From positions 1 to 22,599 of the forward strand of contig CAKORV010000016.1 of assembly GCA_934101625.1 (NCBI GenBank): DNA of 22,599 nt, in the 5' to 3' direction. The DNA comes from an uncultured Bacilli bacterium (GTDB lineage Bacteria; Bacillota_I; Bacilli_A; RF39; UBA660). This document shows, in pieces, positions 1 through 7,349 of the stretch; positions within the stretch are counted from its first letter, which is position 1; every line of letters starts with the position of its first letter. The position numbers were made by a program, and so were the translations under genes. The notes below the pieces were generated by a model that saw only the letters and a program-made list of their open reading frames with translations, searched no databases and was not told the origin of the DNA.

Positions 1-927
1 GAAGATGGAAGTGATGTATATTATTATTCGGGAAATACAACAAATAACTGGGTGAAGTTTGGAGGATTTTATTGGAGGATAATAAGAACAAATGAAGATG
101 GAAGTGTAAGAATGTTATACTCAGGAACTAGTCACGATACATCAGAGGGTTATATAGGAGAGTCAAGATTTAGTGGTGGAGGAACTGACCCAATAATGAT
201 AGGTTATATGTATGGAGCAAGTGGTTCTTTAGAAAATAATAGGAAAAATACTTATGATAGTACAATAAAAATTTATATAGACACATGGTATCAAAATAAT
301 TTACTTACAGATTATGATAAATATATAAGTAAGACTGCGATATATTGTAACGATAGGAGTGTACCTGGTAATATTTATTCTACAAAACATGATTTTGACT
401 ATGGCGTATATAATAGATTGAATACAAACAAGTCACCATCATATAAATGTGGAGCAAATATAAGTAACGGATTATTTGAAAGTACACAAGCTACTGCAGA
501 TAAATTTAGTGCAAGTACCGAAGGCGGAGGAAATGGACAATTAAAATATCCAATAGCATTGATGACGGCGGATGAGGTATCTTTCGCGGGTGGAGTTTCT
601 GATGCATCTTTGTCAAGTCCATACGCATGGTACTATACAAATAGTAAAGGAACTTCAATGACTGGCATTGGGACTGAAAGCAACAGTTGGTGGTTACTAT
701 CCCCATCACTTTGGTCTAGTAATATTGAACATGTATATATATATATTATTACAGGAAGTATTAATGCTTCGCCAGGCAAATTATCTAGCTTAGGTCAAAC
801 ACTTAGTAATACTTCAGTTTATAAGGATGTAGTTAGACCAGTCATCTCAATTTCAGATTGTGCTAAAGTAACTGGAACAGGAACCCCAACAAATCCATAT
901 GAAATAGTTGAAAATAGTTGCAGTTAG
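1..927 (+). CDS. Secreted/surface protein, 3' part (WWLRSP...RPA-like C-terminus), partial at left edge
   Basis: The frame is open from base 1, so this is the C-terminal part of a longer protein; the GTG at 52 is internal, since the preceding codons read EDGSDVYYYSGNTTNNW in the same frame. The visible part has a motif WVKFGGFYWRIIR followed by an acidic turn, many Gly/Ser/Asn/Tyr residues, several Cys (CNDR, YKCGAN, SDCAKV, NSCS), and near the end SWWLLSP followed by VRPVISI. That pairing resembles the WWLRSP...RPA signature of large uncharacterised surface-protein families in gut Firmicutes (DUF6273-like); this is recognition from memory. Composition suggests export and a soluble globular beta-rich domain. 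Codon use is visibly less AT-biased than in the next genes (ACG GCG GAT, GCG GGT, GAC CCA). No signal peptide can be judged because the N-terminus is outside the window. Function unknown; adhesion or ligand binding is only a guess. Confidence 0.75.
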   Translation, partial: EDGSDVYYYSGNTTNNWVKFGGFYWRIIRTNEDGSVRMLYSGTSHDTSEGYIGESRFSGGGTDPIMIGYMYGASGSLENNRKNTYDSTIKIYIDTWYQNNLLTDYDKYISKTAIYCNDRSVPGNIYSTKHDFDYGVYNRLNTNKSPSYKCGANISNGLFESTQATADKFSASTEGGGNGQLKYPIALMTADEVSFAGGVSDASLSSPYAWYYTNSKGTSMTGIGTESNSWWLLSPSLWSSNIEHVYIYIITGSINASPGKLSSLGQTLSNTSVYKDVVRPVISISDCAKVTGTGTPTNPYEIVENSCS

Positions 928-953
928 GAATGCTAGAAATGGCATTTCTTTTA
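926..953 (+). terminator. Rho-independent terminator after the surface protein
   Basis: Stem AGGAATGCT (926-934) pairs with GGCATTTCT (941-949) with two G-U pairs; the loop is AGAAAT and a short T run follows. The stem begins inside the TAG stop codon (925-927). Confidence 0.75.
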
Positions 954-971
954 AAATGTGATAAAATAATG

Positions 972-1000
972 TTGACAAACAAATTGTCGGTTGCTATAAT
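972..1000 (+). promoter_or_regulatory. Strong sigma-A-type promoter for the nucleotidase-priA-fmt run
   Basis: TTGACA at 972-977, a 17-bp spacer, and TATAAT at 995-1000: both hexamers match consensus exactly. It lies just after the preceding terminator and about 50 bp before the first start codon. Confidence 0.88.
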
Positions 1001-1050
1001 TTAAGTATCTTTAATGATTGTTAAATAAATATGTAGATTGGAGATGTTAT

Positions 1051-1533
1051 ATGAAAAGATTATTTATTGATTTTGATGGAGTAATACTTGATACAATAAG
1101 TGTTTTGTATGAAGAAGCTAAAAGACAAGAATATGAATTAAATGATACAGAATTTTATAAGAATTTTAATTTTAAATGTATATTAAAAGATAAATATATT
1201 ATTAATGATAGTATTAATTGTATTCAAAAGTTAATTGATTCTAATAAGTTTGAAATAAGTATTTTGACTCATTGTAATAGTATTAAAGAAGGTAGTGATA
1301 AAGTTAAGTATATTAGAAAACATTTTAAAGATATTACAGTTATTATATGTCCTAAAGATATTTCTAAAACTAAGATGGTTCATACTGAGGGGGCAATACT
1401 TGTTGATGATTATGCTGGAAATTTAAGAGAATGGGAAAGTGAAGGTGGAATACCTGTTAGATTTTCTACTAAATTAAATGGTAAAGGATTTAAGGTTATT
1501 GATAGATTAGATAGCCTTTTGGAAATGTTTTAA
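1051..1533 (+). CDS. HAD-superfamily 5'-nucleotidase-like phosphatase (NT5C-like)
   Basis: A 160-residue protein of the haloacid dehalogenase fold. Motif I is DFDGVILD at residues 7-14 (nucleophile Asp7, acid/base Asp9); a threonine-containing motif II is ILTHCN near 81-86; a Lys-rich stretch SKTKM near 105-109 fits motif III; motif IV is LVDDYAGN at 117-124. The DDYAGNLREW...GIPVRF ending resembles the deoxyribonucleotidase NT5C family, which removes phosphate from (deoxy)nucleoside monophosphates, so a role in nucleotide salvage is likely but the substrate is inferred. The start at 1051 is chosen over an in-frame TTG at 1018 because it has a GGAG site at 1040-1043 and the upstream extension has no homologous look. 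First gene of a run with one base before the next start; transcribed from the consensus promoter at 972. Confidence 0.75.
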   Translation: MKRLFIDFDGVILDTISVLYEEAKRQEYELNDTEFYKNFNFKCILKDKYIINDSINCIQKLIDSNKFEISILTHCNSIKEGSDKVKYIRKHFKDITVIICPKDISKTKMVHTEGAILVDDYAGNLREWESEGGIPVRFSTKLNGKGFKVIDRLDSLLEMF

Positions 1534-1534
1534 T

Positions 1535-2056
1535 ATGAAAATAGATAAATTAATATTAAACCCATTAGATAATAACACTTATTTTATAATTAACAATAAT
1601 GAAGTTATAGTTGTTGATCCAGCTGAAGATACTATTAAGATACAAGAATATTTAGATAAAAATAATCTTAAAGTTTGTGCGATATTTATAACACATTATC
1701 ATTATGATCATATTGGTTCGCTTGAGTATTTAAAAGAAAAATATAAGGTTAAAGTATATGATTATACTACTATAGGAAATTTTAAAGAAATAGGATTAAA
1801 ATTTAAGGTTATTCCTACTAAAGGACATTCTATGGATAGTGTTAGTTTTTATTTTGAAAAAACTAAAGATTTATTTGTGGGAGATTTTGTGTTTTATGAA
1901 AGCATTGGTAGGATGGATTTAGAAGGAGGTAGTGAAGAAGAAATGTACTATAGTTTGAATGAACTTAAAAAATTTGATAAAGATACGAAATTATATCCAG
2001 GACATGGAATTAGTACAACTTTAGAGCATGAACTTCTTTATAATCCATATATATGA
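1535..2056 (+). CDS. Metallo-beta-lactamase-fold hydrolase, glyoxalase II-like
   Basis: A 173-residue, probably cytoplasmic zinc hydrolase. The metal-binding motif HYHYDH is at residues 54-59, with further ligands His98 (KGHS), Asp117 (VGDFVF) and His157 (PGHG), the full set for a two-zinc site. The short length and the order of motifs match the compact MBL hydrolases often labelled hydroxyacylglutathione hydrolase (YqgX/GloB-like), which cleave thioesters such as S-lactoyl-thiol adducts; the true substrate cannot be read from sequence. The gene starts one base after the nucleotidase stop and overlaps priA by 4 bp (ATGA), so the three are surely co-transcribed and probably translationally coupled. 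Confidence 0.85.
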   Translation: MKIDKLILNPLDNNTYFIINNNEVIVVDPAEDTIKIQEYLDKNNLKVCAIFITHYHYDHIGSLEYLKEKYKVKVYDYTTIGNFKEIGLKFKVIPTKGHSMDSVSFYFEKTKDLFVGDFVFYESIGRMDLEGGSEEEMYYSLNELKKFDKDTKLYPGHGISTTLEHELLYNPYI

Positions 2057-4230
2057 TAGCAAGTGTTTTGATTGAATATAGTGTTAAATCATTAGATAAG
2101 AATTTTGATTACTTAGTACCTGATAGTTTAGTAAATGAAATTAAAGTTGGTCAAAAAGTTTTAGTGCCTTTTGGTGTAAAAGAAGTTGAAGGTTTTGTAA
2201 TGGGATTCAAAAAAGAAAAAGAAGATGATTTAGAATATAAATATATTATAGATATTGTAGAAAAAGATTTTTGTTTAAATGAAGAATTAATTAAATTAGG
2301 TAAATATGTTAAGGAAACAACTTTATCTACATTAATTAGTGCTTATCAATCAATGTTTCCTAAAGCATTAAAAGCATCAAATAAAACCAATATTGGATTA
2401 AAAACTAAAAGCTTAGTTTATTTAAATAATGAAGTTGATGTAGATAAGTTTATTGAAAGTAATAAAAGGAAGAAAAGACAAGTTGAGATTGTTAAGTTAT
2501 TAAGAGAAAAGAAAGAAATAGAAAGAAAAGAAATTAATTCAACATCTTTAAGAGAACTTATAGAAAGTAATATTGTTTTAGTTAAAGAAGTTGAAGAGTT
2601 AAGAAAAGTTGATTATATAAAGAGTAAAAAAGAAGATATTATTTTGACTGAATCACAAAAAGAATGTTTGAATGAAATTAAGAATAGTACAAATAATAAA
2701 GTTTTATTATATGGTGTTACTGGAAGTGGTAAGACTGAAATTTATATTAACTTAATTAAATCTTATTTAAAAAATAATAAAAGCATTATTATGCTTGTTC
2801 CTGAGATTAGTTTGACTCCACAGATAGTTAGTAGATTCAAAAGTGAATTTGGAAGTAGTGTTGCAGTATTACATAGTGCTTTATCTGAAGGTGAAAAGTA
2901 TGATGAGTATAGAAGAATAGTAAGAGGAGAAGTAAATATAGTAGTGGGTGCTAGAAGTGCAGTTTTTGCGCCTATTAAAAATATAGGTTTAATTATTATA
3001 GATGAGTGTGGAAGTCCATCGTTTAAACAAGATGTTAATCCAAAGTATAATGCTATAGATGTTGCTTTTAAAAGAGCTGAATATAATAATTCTTTGGTAC
3101 TTATGGGAAGTGCTACACCTTTATTAGAACAGTTTGCTAGAGGAGAAAAGGGAGTATTTAAATTAGTTAAATTAACTGAAAGAGTTAGTAAGAAATTACC
3201 TTTTATTAAAACTATTGATATGAATGAGGAAGTTAAAAAAAGAAATTTTATTATTAGTAGTGAACTTAAAGAAAAAATAAATGATAGATTAAATAAGCGT
3301 GAACAAGTAATATTATTATTAAATAGAAGAGGTTATTCAACATTTATGAGTTGTTCTTCGTGTGGATATGTTTGGAAGTGTCCTAATTGTGATATATCAT
3401 TAATTTATCATAAGACTTCTAATAATTTAAGATGTCATTATTGTGGGTACAGTACTATTATGAGTAAAGTGTGTCCTAGTTGTAAAGAAGAAGCAGTAAA
3501 AGATTTAGGTATGGGCACTGAAAAATTAGAAAGTATAGTTAAAGAGATGTTTCCAAATTCTAGAGTAATAAGAATGGATTTAGATACTACTTATAGAAAA
3601 GGGTCTCATCAGAAAATTATAGAAAGCTTTAAAAATCATGAATATGATATTTTGATAGGTACACAAATGATTTCTAAAGGGCTTAATTTTAGAGATGTTA
3701 GTTTGGTTGGAGTAATTAACGCTGATGCATCACTTAATATTCCTGATTTTAGAAGTGGAGAGAGAACATTTGAATTACTAATGCAAACTTCTGGAAGATG
3801 TGGTAGGTATGAACTTGATGGAGAAGTTTTAATACAAACTTATAATAAAGATAATTATGTTTTTGATAGTTTAAAAAAACAAGATTATGTTGATTTTTAT
3901 AAAAAGGAAATGAAGATTAGAAAAGAATTAAAATATCCGCCTTATTATTATATGGTTTCTATAAAAATAGTTAGTAATAATTATGAGATGGCTAGAGATG
4001 AAAGTAATAAGGCTAAAAAGTATCTTGATAAAAATTTAAGTAATAATTTTATAGTACTTGGTCCTTCTACTGCGAGTATATTTAAGTTGAAAAATAATTA
4101 TTATTTTCAAATATTAATTAAGTATAAAAAAGAAGAGAATTTAATGAGAGTTTTGAGTGATTTAAATGATTTATATACTAGTGATAAGGTTAATCTTGAT
4201 ATTAATATAAATCCTTTAAATCTAATCTAA
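2053..4230 (+). CDS. priA: Primosomal protein N' (PriA), replication-restart helicase
   Basis: A 725-residue superfamily 2 helicase that recognises stalled or collapsed forks and reloads the replicative helicase. The N-terminal DNA-binding domain starts with the typical ASVLIEYSVKSLDKNFDYLVP; Walker A is GVTGSGKTE (about 221-229); motif Ia is LVPEISLTPQ; motif III region is MGSATP; a zinc-binding insert (about 434-478) has four CxxC pairs (CSSC, CPNC, CHYC, CPSC); motif V is IGTQMISKGLNF. Two motifs are atypical. The Walker B/DEAH box reads DECG (317-320) where PriA usually has DEEH, and motif VI reads QTSGRCGR where QVAGRAGR is usual. The catalytic Asp-Glu, both motif VI arginines and all zinc cysteines remain, so I expect a working enzyme. 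Length is close to the usual 730-800. Overlaps the upstream hydrolase by 4 bp. Confidence 0.96.
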   Translation: MIASVLIEYSVKSLDKNFDYLVPDSLVNEIKVGQKVLVPFGVKEVEGFVMGFKKEKEDDLEYKYIIDIVEKDFCLNEELIKLGKYVKETTLSTLISAYQSMFPKALKASNKTNIGLKTKSLVYLNNEVDVDKFIESNKRKKRQVEIVKLLREKKEIERKEINSTSLRELIESNIVLVKEVEELRKVDYIKSKKEDIILTESQKECLNEIKNSTNNKVLLYGVTGSGKTEIYINLIKSYLKNNKSIIMLVPEISLTPQIVSRFKSEFGSSVAVLHSALSEGEKYDEYRRIVRGEVNIVVGARSAVFAPIKNIGLIIIDECGSPSFKQDVNPKYNAIDVAFKRAEYNNSLVLMGSATPLLEQFARGEKGVFKLVKLTERVSKKLPFIKTIDMNEEVKKRNFIISSELKEKINDRLNKREQVILLLNRRGYSTFMSCSSCGYVWKCPNCDISLIYHKTSNNLRCHYCGYSTIMSKVCPSCKEEAVKDLGMGTEKLESIVKEMFPNSRVIRMDLDTTYRKGSHQKIIESFKNHEYDILIGTQMISKGLNFRDVSLVGVINADASLNIPDFRSGERTFELLMQTSGRCGRYELDGEVLIQTYNKDNYVFDSLKKQDYVDFYKKEMKIRKELKYPPYYYMVSIKIVSNNYEMARDESNKAKKYLDKNLSNNFIVLGPSTASIFKLKNNYYFQILIKYKKEENLMRVLSDLNDLYTSDKVNLDININPLNLI

Positions 4231-4243
4231 TATTTGATAAAAT
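4215..4243 (+). promoter_or_regulatory. Possible extended -10 promoter for fmt
   Basis: TTTAAA at 4215-4220, a 17-bp spacer, and TGATAAAAT (extended -10) at 4235-4243. It overlaps the end of priA. The -35 is weak and fmt may simply be read through from upstream. Confidence 0.4.
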
Positions 4244-4265
4244 ATATATAAGAGGTGTTGATGTT

Positions 4266-5198
4266 ATGAAGGATAAGAAAGTAATATTTATGGGTACTCC
4301 TGATTTTGCAGTACCTGTGTTAAGAAAATTAATTGAAGAAACTAATGTTGTTTTAGTTGTAACTCAGCCAGATAAAATGGTAGGAAGACATCAAGAAGTA
4401 ATGTATACACCTATAAAAAAGGTAGCTTTAGAAAATAATATACCTGTGTTTCAGCCAAATAATATTAAAGATGATAATAAAATTATTTTTGATACGGATG
4501 TAGATATTATTGTGACTTGTGCATTTGGACAATTTATACCTGAAAGTATTTTAGAATTTCCAAAGTATAAATGTATTAATGTTCATGCATCACTTTTACC
4601 TAAGTTAAGAGGTGGAGCGCCTTTACATAAATGTTTAATAGATGGATATAAGAAAACTGGTATTACAATTATGTATATGACTAAAGGAATGGATAATGGA
4701 GATATAATTAGTCAAGAAAGTATTGATATAAATATCGATGATAATGTTGGAATTATTCATGATAAGTTAAGTGTAATTGGAGCAGATTTATTAATTAAGA
4801 CATTACCTAGTATATTTGAAGGTACTAATGAAAGAATAAAGCAAGATGAAAATGAAGTAACTTATGCATATAATATAAGTCGTGAAGAAGAAAGACTTGA
4901 TTTTAGTAAAAGTAGTTTAGAAGTGCATAATCAAATAAGAGGTCTTTATCCATATCCTGTGAGTTATACTATACTTGATGGGAATATCATAAAGATATGT
5001 GTAGCAGAATTAAATGATTCAACTGTTGGAAAACCTGGGGAAATAACTAAAGTGACTAAAGATGGTATTATAGTTAGATGTAGTGACAAAAGTATATTAA
5101 TAAAAAAACTAAAACCTAGTGGTAAAAAAGAAATGAATAGTATAGATTTTGTTAATGGGTATGGAAAAGAGAAGTTAATTGGGAGAGTATTTGAATGA
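4266..5198 (+). CDS. fmt: Methionyl-tRNA formyltransferase
   Basis: A 310-residue enzyme that transfers a formyl group from 10-formyl-tetrahydrofolate to initiator Met-tRNA before translation initiation. The N-terminal hydrolase-fold domain shows MGTPDFAVPVL at residues 9-19, the folate/formyl site NVHASLLPKLRGGAP at 105-119, and the catalytic set Asn105, His107 and Asp143 (in GMDNGD) with the same spacing as E. coli Asn106/His108/Asp144. The C-terminal OB-like tRNA-binding domain begins near residue 205. Length is normal (about 310). An AGAGGTG site lies upstream of the ATG. It sits 35 bp after priA, an order common in Firmicutes, where def often intervenes; no def is present here. It overlaps the next gene by 4 bp. 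Confidence 0.96.
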   Translation: MKDKKVIFMGTPDFAVPVLRKLIEETNVVLVVTQPDKMVGRHQEVMYTPIKKVALENNIPVFQPNNIKDDNKIIFDTDVDIIVTCAFGQFIPESILEFPKYKCINVHASLLPKLRGGAPLHKCLIDGYKKTGITIMYMTKGMDNGDIISQESIDINIDDNVGIIHDKLSVIGADLLIKTLPSIFEGTNERIKQDENEVTYAYNISREEERLDFSKSSLEVHNQIRGLYPYPVSYTILDGNIIKICVAELNDSTVGKPGEITKVTKDGIIVRCSDKSILIKKLKPSGKKEMNSIDFVNGYGKEKLIGRVFE

Positions 5199-5923
5199 CT
5201 GAAATAGAAAAAGAAGAACAAAGGAAAAGATTAATTAAAATTGGTATTTATGTTGGTGTCTTTGTAATAGCTTTTATTATTTTGAAAATTGAAAATTTGA
5301 CTTCTAATAAAAATAATCAAGAAGTAAAAAATGAAGAATCTGAGGCTATAAAAGTAGTGAAGAATATTAAAAATATTTCTGAAGATAATTATGAAGAAAA
5401 TATTTATTTAAGTTTAGATGATGACGCTATTACTTTGAATTTTCAAAAGTCTAATAATGTTTATATAGGTGTTAAAAAGTATCATGGAGAAAATATTACT
5501 TTTATTAAAAAAGATAATCTATATTATTTATTAAATCAAGAAGAACAAAATGTAAATGTACTTAGTGATTTTATTGATTTTAATTATGATAAAACATTTA
5601 CTGAATTATCTAATATTAAAAAGCTTTTAGAAAAGGATGTTAAACCAACCTATTATGATGGAAGATTGTTATATAAATTTGATAACAAAGATGTTATTTC
5701 AATATATAATAATTATAATAACACTGCATTAATAGATTTAGGTAATGGATATATTACTTTAGATATATATTACGAAAATGATAATCTTGATTATATGTTA
5801 ATTGATATTACTAGTTTATACAATAAAGTTAATAATAAAGAATATGAACAAGTTGTATATAAGATATCATTTAAGGAAACTAGTGAAGAAGATGTTTCTT
5901 GGTTAGATGAATTATTAAAATAA
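5195..5923 (+). CDS. Unknown single-pass membrane protein
   Basis: A 242-residue protein I do not recognise. It has a charged N-terminus (EKEEQRKRLIK), one membrane segment at about residues 14-32 (IKIGIYVGVFVIAFIILKI), then a hydrophilic, Asn/Asp/Tyr-rich domain predicted outside the membrane, with no cysteine and no known motif. The positive residues before the helix favour an N-in, C-out anchor without cleavage. It starts inside the last codons of fmt (ATGA overlap), so it is translated from the same mRNA. A gap of about 190 bp with a terminator separates it from gpsB. The topology suggests an envelope role near a cell-division gene, but nothing in the sequence proves that. Confidence 0.75.
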   Translation: MTEIEKEEQRKRLIKIGIYVGVFVIAFIILKIENLTSNKNNQEVKNEESEAIKVVKNIKNISEDNYEENIYLSLDDDAITLNFQKSNNVYIGVKKYHGENITFIKKDNLYYLLNQEEQNVNVLSDFIDFNYDKTFTELSNIKKLLEKDVKPTYYDGRLLYKFDNKDVISIYNNYNNTALIDLGNGYITLDIYYENDNLDYMLIDITSLYNKVNNKEYEQVVYKISFKETSEEDVSWLDELLK

Positions 5924-5992
5924 TTATCTAGTTTTGTCGTTTTGAATGAAATAACTTTTAAATTGTTGTATTATTAAATCGAGGTGAGAGTT

Positions 5993-6085
5993 ATAGAGGA
6001 AATTGATAGAATGTATGATGAAATAATTGATAATTTAACTATATCTATTTTAGAACTAAGAAAGAAATTCAAAGATAATGATTGA
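5993..6085 (+). CDS. Possible small protein (30 codons) with a non-ATG start
   Basis: A good ribosome site, GAGGTGAG (5981-5988), lies upstream of an open frame ending at TGA 6083-6085. The codon at the ideal distance is ATA (5993), giving EEIDRMYDEIIDNLTISILELRKKFKDND after the first residue. Alternatives are GTG at 5984, which overlaps the ribosome site, or ATG at 6011, which has its own weaker AGAGGA 10-11 bases upstream and gives 24 residues. The product would be an acidic, helix-prone peptide. The stop lies within the stem of the following terminator, as for other genes in this window. It may be real, or the region may just be untranslated leader DNA. It is the only candidate gene between 5924 and 6117. 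Confidence 0.35.
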   Translation: MEEIDRMYDEIIDNLTISILELRKKFKDND

Positions 6086-6097
6086 GTTTCTTTTTTT
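6063..6097 (+). terminator. Rho-independent terminator before gpsB
   Basis: AGAAATTCAA (6063-6072) pairs with TTGAGTTTCT (6082-6091) with one G-U pair, followed by T7 (6091-6097). It ends the priA-fmt transcript and the possible small ORF. Confidence 0.85.
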
Positions 6098-6117
6098 GAA
6101 AAAAATTTCGCTAATAT

Positions 6118-6146
6118 TTGACAAAACTTGTATTACATTGTACAAT
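6118..6146 (+). promoter_or_regulatory. Promoter for gpsB-rnpB-rodZ-like-pgsA
   Basis: TTGACA at 6118-6123, a 17-bp spacer, TACAAT at 6141-6146. It lies just after a terminator and 23 bp before the gpsB start. Confidence 0.85.
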
Positions 6147-6169
6147 TAAAATGGAAAAGGGGCATAGAT

Positions 6170-6487
6170 ATGATAGATGAAAAAATCCTTCTAACAGCTA
6201 ATGATATACTTGAAAAAGAATTTAAAATTGATGCAAGAGGATATAGGCCTCAAGAAGTTGATAAGTTTTTGGATATAATTATTAGAGATTATACTGAATA
6301 CGATAAACTGTTGCATAGATATGAAACTGAGTTAAAATCAGTTTTGGCTGAAAATGCAAAATTAAAAAGTGAACTTAGAAATTTAAGATCTACACTTAGT
6401 GTGGCTGAAAGTAATGGAGGGCAGACTAATTTAGATATTTTAAGAAGATTAAGTGAACTAGAAAAAATAGTATATGGTGATGAATAA
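6170..6487 (+). CDS. gpsB: Cell-division protein GpsB (DivIVA family)
   Basis: A 105-residue coiled-coil protein. The DivIVA/GpsB N-terminal membrane-binding and dimer domain shows RGYRPQEVDKFLDIIIRDYTEY at about residues 23-44, very close to the YxxxEVDKFLDxIIxDYE pattern of GpsB; a coiled coil follows (ETELKSVLAENAKLKSELRNLRSTL), then a short C-terminal helix (DILRRLSELEKIVYG) that fits the trimer-forming end. GpsB shuttles penicillin-binding proteins between side wall and septum. The start at 6170 has GGGGC/AAAGGGG upstream; a longer frame from TTG at 6128 would lie within the promoter and is rejected. In Bacillus, gpsB also lies directly before rnpB, which supports both calls. Its stop codon is inside the P1 helix of the next RNA. 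Confidence 0.93.
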   Translation: MIDEKILLTANDILEKEFKIDARGYRPQEVDKFLDIIIRDYTEYDKLLHRYETELKSVLAENAKLKSELRNLRSTLSVAESNGGQTNLDILRRLSELEKIVYGDE

Positions 6488-6829
6488 ATATTTTAGGTAA
6501 ACGCTGCATAAAATTATGTAGAGGAAAGTCCATACTCGCACAGTGCTGAGATGCATGTAGTGTTCACGCTAGAGAAAAAAATAACTCTAGGTAGCAATTG
6601 CTAACGGCTTCGAAAAAGAAAAGTTCTTTCTTGATTAGATATAAAAGTGCCATAGTGACGATGCCTTTTAGGAATAAAAGGAGTGGAACGAGGTAAACCC
6701 CGTGAGCGAGAAACCCAAAATTGGTAGGGGAGTCTTTACGAATGAAATGAAAAGAGTAAAGGAGTGTTATCACTAGATAAATGTTTACCACCCGTAAGGG
6801 TACAGAAAATGGCTTATTAAATATTTATT
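6484..6829 (+). ncRNA. rnpB: RNase P RNA, bacterial type B
   Basis: The catalytic RNA that trims 5' leaders from pre-tRNAs. Conserved blocks appear in order: GTAGAGGAAAGTCCATACTC (P3-P4 region), CGCACAGTGCTGAGATGC, AAAGTGCCATAGTGACGA, GTGGAACGAGGTAAACCCC, GAGCGAGAAACCCAAAATTG with GGTAGGGG (the L15 loop that binds CCA), and ACAGAAAATGGCTTA near the 3' end. The layout around P5.1 and P15.1 (GATAAATGTTTACCACC) follows the Bacillus type B RNA. P1 forms from AATAAATATTT (6483-6493) and AAATATTTATT (6819-6829). The region between P15.1 and the final conserved block is a short CCCGTAAGGG hairpin, making this about 50 nt shorter than the Bacillus RNA. No terminator follows, so it is probably cut out of a longer transcript or ends by processing. 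Ends are accurate to a few bases. Confidence 0.96.
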
Positions 6830-6848
6830 ATATATAAAGGAGATGCCT

Positions 6849-7349
6849 ATGAAGGAAATAGGAGAATTATTTAAGGAAAAAAGAGAAAGTATTGGTATTA
6901 CTGAACAAGAAGCAGCAAAAGATTTGGATATTACTATACCTCAGTTAGAAAATTTAGAAGATGGAAATGTGAATGCATTTAAGGATATTTTTTTTCTAAA
7001 GGAGCTTATCAAAAAATATGCTGTTTATCTTAATGTAGATGAAGATGAAGTTATGGAAAATTTTAATGATTTTGTTTTTGATTTTACATCTAAAATACCG
7101 GTAGAAGAAATAGAACAAAAAGTTAAAGAAATAGAAAAAGAAAATGATAAAGAAACTAGAAAGAGAATTAGTTCTCCTTATACTAGAAAAAAAGTAAGGA
7201 AAGCTAAGTTGAAACCTGTTTATATTATGAGTATTATTACTATAATATTAGTAAGTTTTACTCTTATCATTTTAAATATCGTACTAGGTGAAAGAAAAAC
7301 TATAAATAAATATATGGAAGGTGAGTATTTATATGAATTTACCGAATAA
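6849..7349 (+). CDS. RodZ/YmfM-like membrane-anchored helix-turn-helix protein
   Basis: A 166-residue protein with an N-terminal HTH_25-type domain (about residues 1-75: GELFKEKRESIGITEQEAAKDLDITIPQLENLEDG, then a helix rich in aromatic residues, FFLKELIKKYAVYLNVDEDEV), a highly charged linker (EIEQKVKEIEKENDKETRKR), a basic patch (TRKKVRKAKLK), and one membrane helix (about 124-146). This is the cytoplasmic-HTH plus single-helix plan of RodZ, which links MreB filaments to the elongation machinery. The outer domain is nearly absent (about 20 residues), so it is a minimal version. ATG 6849 is chosen over ATG 6843, which touches the AAAGGAG site at 6836-6842. It overlaps pgsA by 17 bp. In Bacillus, ymfM and pgsA are adjacent upstream of recA, which supports the call. 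Confidence 0.72.
   Translation: MKEIGELFKEKRESIGITEQEAAKDLDITIPQLENLEDGNVNAFKDIFFLKELIKKYAVYLNVDEDEVMENFNDFVFDFTSKIPVEEIEQKVKEIEKENDKETRKRISSPYTRKKVRKAKLKPVYIMSIITIILVSFTLIILNIVLGERKTINKYMEGEYLYEFTE

Noticed and set aside
6128..6169. Upstream TTG start for gpsB
   Set aside because: It falls within the promoter itself, and the added residues do not match the family; ATG 6170 has AAAGGGG before it.
6596..6607. TAGCAATTGCTA as a second Crp/Fnr operator
   Set aside because: It resembles the nrdD palindrome core but lies inside the RNase P RNA, where it is part of the fold, and it is not near a promoter.
6564..6791. 75-codon minus-strand frame
   Set aside because: It lies inside the RNase P RNA and comes from the conserved RNA sequence, not from a gene.
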